Below are positions 60,414 through 64,000 of a stretch of 64,000 bases of DNA, piece after piece. Under the pieces are notes generated by a model that had not been told where the DNA came from, made no database searches, and worked only from the letters and a program-made list of their open reading frames with translations. The translations under genes and the position numbers were made by a program. This DNA is from Calothrix sp. PCC 7103 (GTDB taxonomy: Bacteria > Cyanobacteriota > Cyanobacteriia > Cyanobacteriales > Nostocaceae): contig NZ_KB217478.1 of assembly GCF_000331305.1 (NCBI RefSeq), positions 6,187,646 through 6,251,645 on the forward strand, given 5' to 3'. Each line of letters starts with the position of its first letter. Positions within the stretch are counted from its first letter, which is position 1.

Positions 60414-61889
60414 CTAACCGATTCCCAGTCTACCGGCTAAAGCGGGGGTTAGGGGTATAAGTGTTGCAATCATTAGAAATAGTGCGAGTAAACCTAAAGC
60501 TGCGCTTTGGTCGTCGGGTTCGGTAATTTCGTTTAAGCTAGGACGTTCGAGGTCGCGTTGCAAAAATACAATTACTATTGCCCAGTACATAGCTAATGGA
60601 TTACCAAGAGATACGAGTGCCAGTACTATTAAGGTGGCAATAGTTGCTCGACTGGCAATTTTACGTCCATATATTGCTTGAATGATGCGACCACCGTCTA
60701 ATTGACCTGCGGGCATTAAATTTAAAGCATTTACTACTAAACCCAACCATCCAATAATTACTAATGGGTTTACTGGTACTGTTGGTGATTGTAACGCGGC
60801 GCCTAGTACTACTTTGCTTAAAGTTCCGACTAAAATGGAACCTTGGAAAAACTCGTTAGGTATTTGAAACAAGCTGCTTTGTTTTGATAGTAACAATCCA
60901 GCTATTAACAGTACTAGAGAAAGAATTCCTCCAGTCGCAGGGCCAGCTAGGGATATATCAAATAAAACTTTACGGTTGAGTAGTAATGACTCGAAGCGAG
61001 TAATGGCGCCGAATGAACCAATTTGCACAGCTGGCAAGAAAAAAGGTAAACTCAAACGAACTTGATGGCGTCGTGCAGCTACCCAATGACCAATTTCGTG
61101 CGCGATTAAAATAATGAAAATGCCTCCACCGATAGGTAACGTCTCTTGGTAGCGTGCAGGATAAGAAAAGAAGTCAAAACCCAAGAGTAAACCAGCAGCT
61201 TCTAAACAAGTGCCAAGTGTCGCAGTTAACAAAATTACAGCAAACACTTTTTGTGCTATCGACATTGGACGCGGGTCATTACGGCTAGGAAGCACGATAA
61301 CAACAGGTCTTCCATCAGCATTTTCTACGAGGAACAATCTATATTTATCACCTACACGTGACTTTAAACTCTCAGTTAAGCGGTTATGAGTTTCTTCGGG
61401 TTCTCCTCGTAAGTTACCTTTAAAGACGGCGCCATCTTGATAAGGAATTGTTTCCGTGGCAAAAAAGGTATCAATACCAAAAATACTTTTAATTGCACTC
61501 AAATCATCATCGGGTATCGATAGCGTTTCAGGTACTAATATAGCTACAGGGGGTGCATTTGTATCAGATTGACTTTCTTTCTCCAATCTCTCAACAGCTT
61601 TTTGGCGTAAAATAACATCTTGTCCAGCAGCACGCAGTTGGCGCCCTAAATACACATATATTCCTGCGGAGACAACTAACAGCAAAACAATGCCGATAAT
61701 ATTAATATAAATGCCCGCAGCGAACAAGCCAAAGAACAGTAGCCACGGAGTCATTAGCACAAGCGATTGCAACCAGGCTAAGATTCCTAGCTTACCAAAA
61801 GGTCTGGCGCGATAAAAGCCCCAACCTAAAATACCAAAAGCGACAACTAAAATAGTCGCGATTACAGGAGTTTCTGACGCAGTAAACAT
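60414..61889 (-). CDS. Site-2 protease family metalloprotease (M50, EGY-like)
   Basis: A 491-residue intramembrane zinc protease. Two N-terminal TM helices, then a cytosolic or lumenal domain (residues 75-210), then the catalytic core: HEIGHWVAARRHQVRLSLPF with the HExxH motif near residue 265, and NLMPAGQLDGGRIIQAIYG near residue 395 supplying the third zinc ligand Asp. About seven TM helices in total. It resembles plant EGY and cyanobacterial S2P homologues, which cleave membrane proteins such as anti-sigma factors. A 51-bp piece of its coding sequence is copied at 59530. Confidence 0.93.
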   Translation of the reverse strand: MFTASETPVIATILVVAFGILGWGFYRARPFGKLGILAWLQSLVLMTPWLLFFGLFAAGIYINIIGIVLLLVVSAGIYVYLGRQLRAAGQDVILRQKAVERLEKESQSDTNAPPVAILVPETLSIPDDDLSAIKSIFGIDTFFATETIPYQDGAVFKGNLRGEPEETHNRLTESLKSRVGDKYRLFLVENADGRPVVIVLPSRNDPRPMSIAQKVFAVILLTATLGTCLEAAGLLLGFDFFSYPARYQETLPIGGGIFIILIAHEIGHWVAARRHQVRLSLPFFLPAVQIGSFGAITRFESLLLNRKVLFDISLAGPATGGILSLVLLIAGLLLSKQSSLFQIPNEFFQGSILVGTLSKVVLGAALQSPTVPVNPLVIIGWLGLVVNALNLMPAGQLDGGRIIQAIYGRKIASRATIATLIVLALVSLGNPLAMYWAIVIVFLQRDLERPSLNEITEPDDQSAALGLLALFLMIATLIPLTPALAGRLGIG

Positions 61890-61960
61890 CTTCCAAACCT
61901 TTTGTTTATTAACCTAGTCTTTCTGGAAAGCAATTTATATCAAAACTACTAACTAAACTA

Positions 61961-62947
61961 ATGTATAACGAACTTTCGCGCACTATCACATCCAAACATT
62001 CATTAATTACCCCCGTACATACTGCCGTTAAAGGTAGAGCCAGATATAAAGTGTACGGACTATATGGGAATAAAGCGCTCAAAAAATATTTAGAATCTCA
62101 ACTATCGCAGCACAGAGCCATCGAGCGAGTGCAAGCAAATAGTGATACAGGAAACATTATTGTGTTGTATCACCCTAACTGGAGTCAAAGCGCTATTGCT
62201 GGACTAATTCAAAAAATTGTCTCAAATTACAGTATGGATGTTAGTTACACCATACCTACCCAGGTTGTAAATTCAGAAAAGGTTAAAAGCGCAATTAGTA
62301 CCGAAGTGCTAATGACAGGCGCCGTTAGTGTGTTGGCACTTTGTACTTTAGTAGTGTATGCGCGTGGACTTGATGAAAAAGTATTATTGACAATTCAGAA
62401 ATTACATTCTCCGTTTTTTGACACCGTTATGGTAAGCGCCACTTTATTTGGAGAAGGGACAACTTTACTATTGGTTAGTGGATTATATAGACATTGGTTA
62501 CTACGTCATAATCGGCGCCAAGATGCAAATACCCTGATGGTTGCTGCATTGGGTGGAATTGGATTGAATTGTCTACTCAAATTACTATTTGCTCGGTCAC
62601 GTCCTTTATTGTGGGACAGAATTGTAGAAGTTGGTCATTACAGCTTTCCCAGTGGTCACTCAATGGTATCGATGATAGTTTATGGCTATATTGGCTACAC
62701 CTTAGCTAAACAATATCCTCAGTACCGTAATCAAATTTCTGCGCTTGCGGTTGCCTTCATTATGGCAATTGGTTTTAGCCGATTATATTTGGGTGTACAT
62801 TGGTTGACAGATGTTACGGCTGGTTATGCTGCTGGATTAGTTTGGTTAACTGCTTGCATCCTTTTCAATGTAAAATCTACTCCTGTAGAATCGTCAATTC
62901 AAACCAATTACTCAGTTCCCGTGCTAGCAGGTCAATTTCAGAATTAG
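61961..62947 (+). CDS. PAP2 phosphatase with N-terminal HMA-like domain
   Basis: A 328-residue fusion. Residues about 17-95 (HTAVKGRARYKVYGLYGNKA, VQANSDTGNIIVLYHP) look like the HMA-type domain found at the N-terminus of some cyanobacterial P-type ATPases, but the metal-binding CxxC is absent. Residues about 145-310 are a membrane PAP2 phosphatase with all three motifs: KLLFARSRP, YSFPSGHS and SRLYLGVHWLTDV. It probably dephosphorylates a lipid such as undecaprenyl or phosphatidic pyro/phosphate. The gene overlaps the convergent downstream gene by 71 bp. Confidence 0.88.
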   Translation: MYNELSRTITSKHSLITPVHTAVKGRARYKVYGLYGNKALKKYLESQLSQHRAIERVQANSDTGNIIVLYHPNWSQSAIAGLIQKIVSNYSMDVSYTIPTQVVNSEKVKSAISTEVLMTGAVSVLALCTLVVYARGLDEKVLLTIQKLHSPFFDTVMVSATLFGEGTTLLLVSGLYRHWLLRHNRRQDANTLMVAALGGIGLNCLLKLLFARSRPLLWDRIVEVGHYSFPSGHSMVSMIVYGYIGYTLAKQYPQYRNQISALAVAFIMAIGFSRLYLGVHWLTDVTAGYAAGLVWLTACILFNVKSTPVESSIQTNYSVPVLAGQFQN

Positions 62948-63425
62948 TCACTGCAAATGGAGAGAAATCGCTGGTAGAAATTTCGTAAAGTCGGCGCCCA
63001 GCCCAAATTTCTAGAAACCAGCGATTCCAATATGGGCGAGTTTTTGCAATGCGAACAATTCCCGGAACTGAAGCAGGGAAAGGCTCTTTTAGCTTCAGTC
63101 CAAAAATTTCATAGCTCCAAGATATTTTTTTGCGAGTGATAGAAAAGCGTTTTTGAGCAAACTCAGATAGTAGGACTACTCCAATAGCTATAAGTGAAAT
63201 TACTAAATTAAAAGTAAGTACAGGTGGAAATAATCTAATATCGTGTTTGAGTGAAAGCGTAAAAAAATTAATTAAACAAACTGGGAAAATCAAGAAAATC
63301 AGACTTAGCATTGTAAACCTTGAAAATAACCCTACCGCAGGAATGAAAATCTCGACGATATCATCATTCTTGAGAATTATCACTTTACGTTGAGATGGCT
63401 CCTTGATCAACTTTAATATATTCAT
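62877..63425 (-). CDS. Two-TM membrane protein, PH-like
   Basis: A 182-residue protein with two TM helices (about 35-58 and 68-92) followed by a beta-rich cytosolic domain (FSITRKKISWSYEIFGLKLK, RRLYEISTSDFSPFAV). The layout resembles bacterial PH-domain membrane proteins, but the family was not confirmed. Its last 71 bp overlap the PAP2 gene on the other strand. An alternative earlier stop is not available, so the antisense overlap is real if both genes are. Confidence 0.65.
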   Translation of the reverse strand: MNILKLIKEPSQRKVIILKNDDIVEIFIPAVGLFSRFTMLSLIFLIFPVCLINFFTLSLKHDIRLFPPVLTFNLVISLIAIGVVLLSEFAQKRFSITRKKISWSYEIFGLKLKEPFPASVPGIVRIAKTRPYWNRWFLEIWAGRRLYEISTSDFSPFAVTNSEIDLLARELSNWFELTILQE

Positions 63426-63546
63426 ATATTAATTTTGTTAAATTTATTTTCATCTTGATTTTGATCCCCCTTCCACGCGGCTACGATGTACGCACAAATC
63501 TTTTAAAATTATTTTGGTACGATATTACCCTTAACTCATCTTCTTT

Positions 63547-63618
63547 CTTTGTGCCCTTTGTGACCTTTGTGGTTCCTTAAAAAATAAACCACAAAAAACA
63601 CAAAGAACACAAAGGGGG
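63547..63618. repeat. Inverted dispersed repeat ('ctttgtg' family)
   Basis: GTGCCCTTTGTGACCTTTGT followed by GGTT is inverted as AACCACAAA...CACAAAGAACACAAAGGG within 72 bp. It belongs to the same dispersed repeat family as copies at 10.3 and 33.2 kb. The 63426-63764 gap holds nothing else recognisable. Confidence 0.6.
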
Positions 63619-63764
63619 AATCAAAATGTGTATGCTATTAAAAATTATTCAATCTATGTTGACATTTATAACTCCATTCAACGGTGCCGTTCCACTGTAA
63701 GATTACTTGTGTTCGCATTTGATGTAAGCTTAAGTAATTTCTCTATATATAATATATATTTAAC

Positions 63765-64000
63765 ATGAACAAAACCTTTAACAGACTGGCGCCGTTTATC
63801 CAAGAATATATTTACAACAATAACTGGACAGAATTAAGACCTATTCAAACCGCAGCAAGTGAAGTAATATTTGACACAGACGCGCATTTGCTGGTTGCTG
63901 CTGGAACTGCCGCAGGTAAAACAGAAGCGGCTTTTTTGCCAGTAATCACGGTATTACACGCAGAAAATCCCCGTAGTATTGGAGTGATTTATATTGGTCC
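63765..64000 (+). CDS. DEAD/DEAH-box helicase, 5' end only
   Basis: The frame from ATG 63765 is open to the window edge (78 codons). MNKTFNRLAPFIQEYIYNNN leads to a Q-motif-like TELRPIQTAA and Walker A AAGTAAGKTEAAFLPV, the start of a superfamily 2 helicase of the large Lhr-like type. It carries a GGCGCC site at 63789. The rest lies outside the window. Confidence 0.85.
   Translation, partial: MNKTFNRLAPFIQEYIYNNNWTELRPIQTAASEVIFDTDAHLLVAAGTAAGKTEAAFLPVITVLHAENPRSIGVIYIG

Noticed and set aside
1-64000. CRISPR array or cas genes
   Set aside because: No regularly spaced identical repeats of 24-40 bp were seen; the repeats present are dispersed palindromes.
1-64000. tRNA or rRNA genes
   Set aside because: No cloverleaf with a TTCRANYC-type arm or rRNA signature was recognised by eye; a tRNAscan run would settle it.

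Overview
The window comes from a filamentous, probably heterocystous (Nostocales-type) cyanobacterium. The gene families say so: DUF1822, DUF928, DUF3122, CHASE2-CHAT and CHAT-TPR proteins, AAA_35-WD40 ATPases, Uma2, and an S2P protease of the EGY type. Base composition is AT-rich (about 40% GC by eye). The hexamer GGCGCC recurs nearly every 700-800 bases, like a highly iterated palindrome; the usual HIP1 octamer GCGATCGC was not seen. GGCGCC is almost absent from the mobile segments, so it serves as an internal marker of foreign DNA.

Layout. 0-10.2 kb is housekeeping: RtcB RNA ligase, glycogen phosphorylase, a histidine kinase, a frameshifted small secreted protein, DUF547, and a minus-strand run (PerR-like Fur, fibrillin-like protein, a 33-residue membrane protein, GT2 glycosyltransferase) divergent from peroxiredoxin and MsrA. 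10.6-17.4 kb is an exopolysaccharide locus (GT4, Wzc-type kinase, Wzy-type polymerase, hexapeptide acyltransferase, Wzx-type flippase). 17.8-33.1 kb is a two-partner-secretion neighbourhood: TpsB, a CHAT-TPR protease-like gene split by an IS, a TpsA exoprotein, then DUF1822, CHASE2-CHAT and DUF928 genes. 33.3-34.3 kb has two small exported or membrane proteins.

34.4-41.4 kb is a nest of insertions inside a caspase-WD40 gene: an ISL3 remnant, an IS of the same kind as the one at 20.6 kb, and inside that IS a 4.6-kb unit. The unit encodes an intact tyrosine recombinase, an XRE regulator, a GIY-YIG nuclease, a 74-residue protein and a degenerate recombinase with a five-fold zinc-ribbon array. 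It has matching inverted ends and looks like a little-described mobile element. 41.9-45.3 kb carries a three-gene cassette of two paralogous membrane-associated P-loop GTPases plus a single-pass partner. 46.0-56.7 kb is a decayed CHAT / AAA_35-WD40 sensor region containing a 175-bp MITE whose removal restores the reading frame, a second TpsA gene joined tail to tail to a truncated ATPase gene, two tandem Cys-containing small-peptide genes, and two transposase regions.

56.8-59.3 kb holds small or secreted genes (GDSL esterase, internally duplicated secreted protein). With a crystallin-like fragment at 45.4 kb they share an upstream motif (CTGCATAA...) at a near-constant distance from the start codon, suggesting a common regulon. 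59.6-64 kb is ordinary: Uma2, S2P protease, an HMA-like/PAP2 fusion, a membrane protein and the start of a DEAD-box helicase. No rRNA, tRNA or CRISPR array was recognised. All calls are from reading the sequence; no database search was possible.
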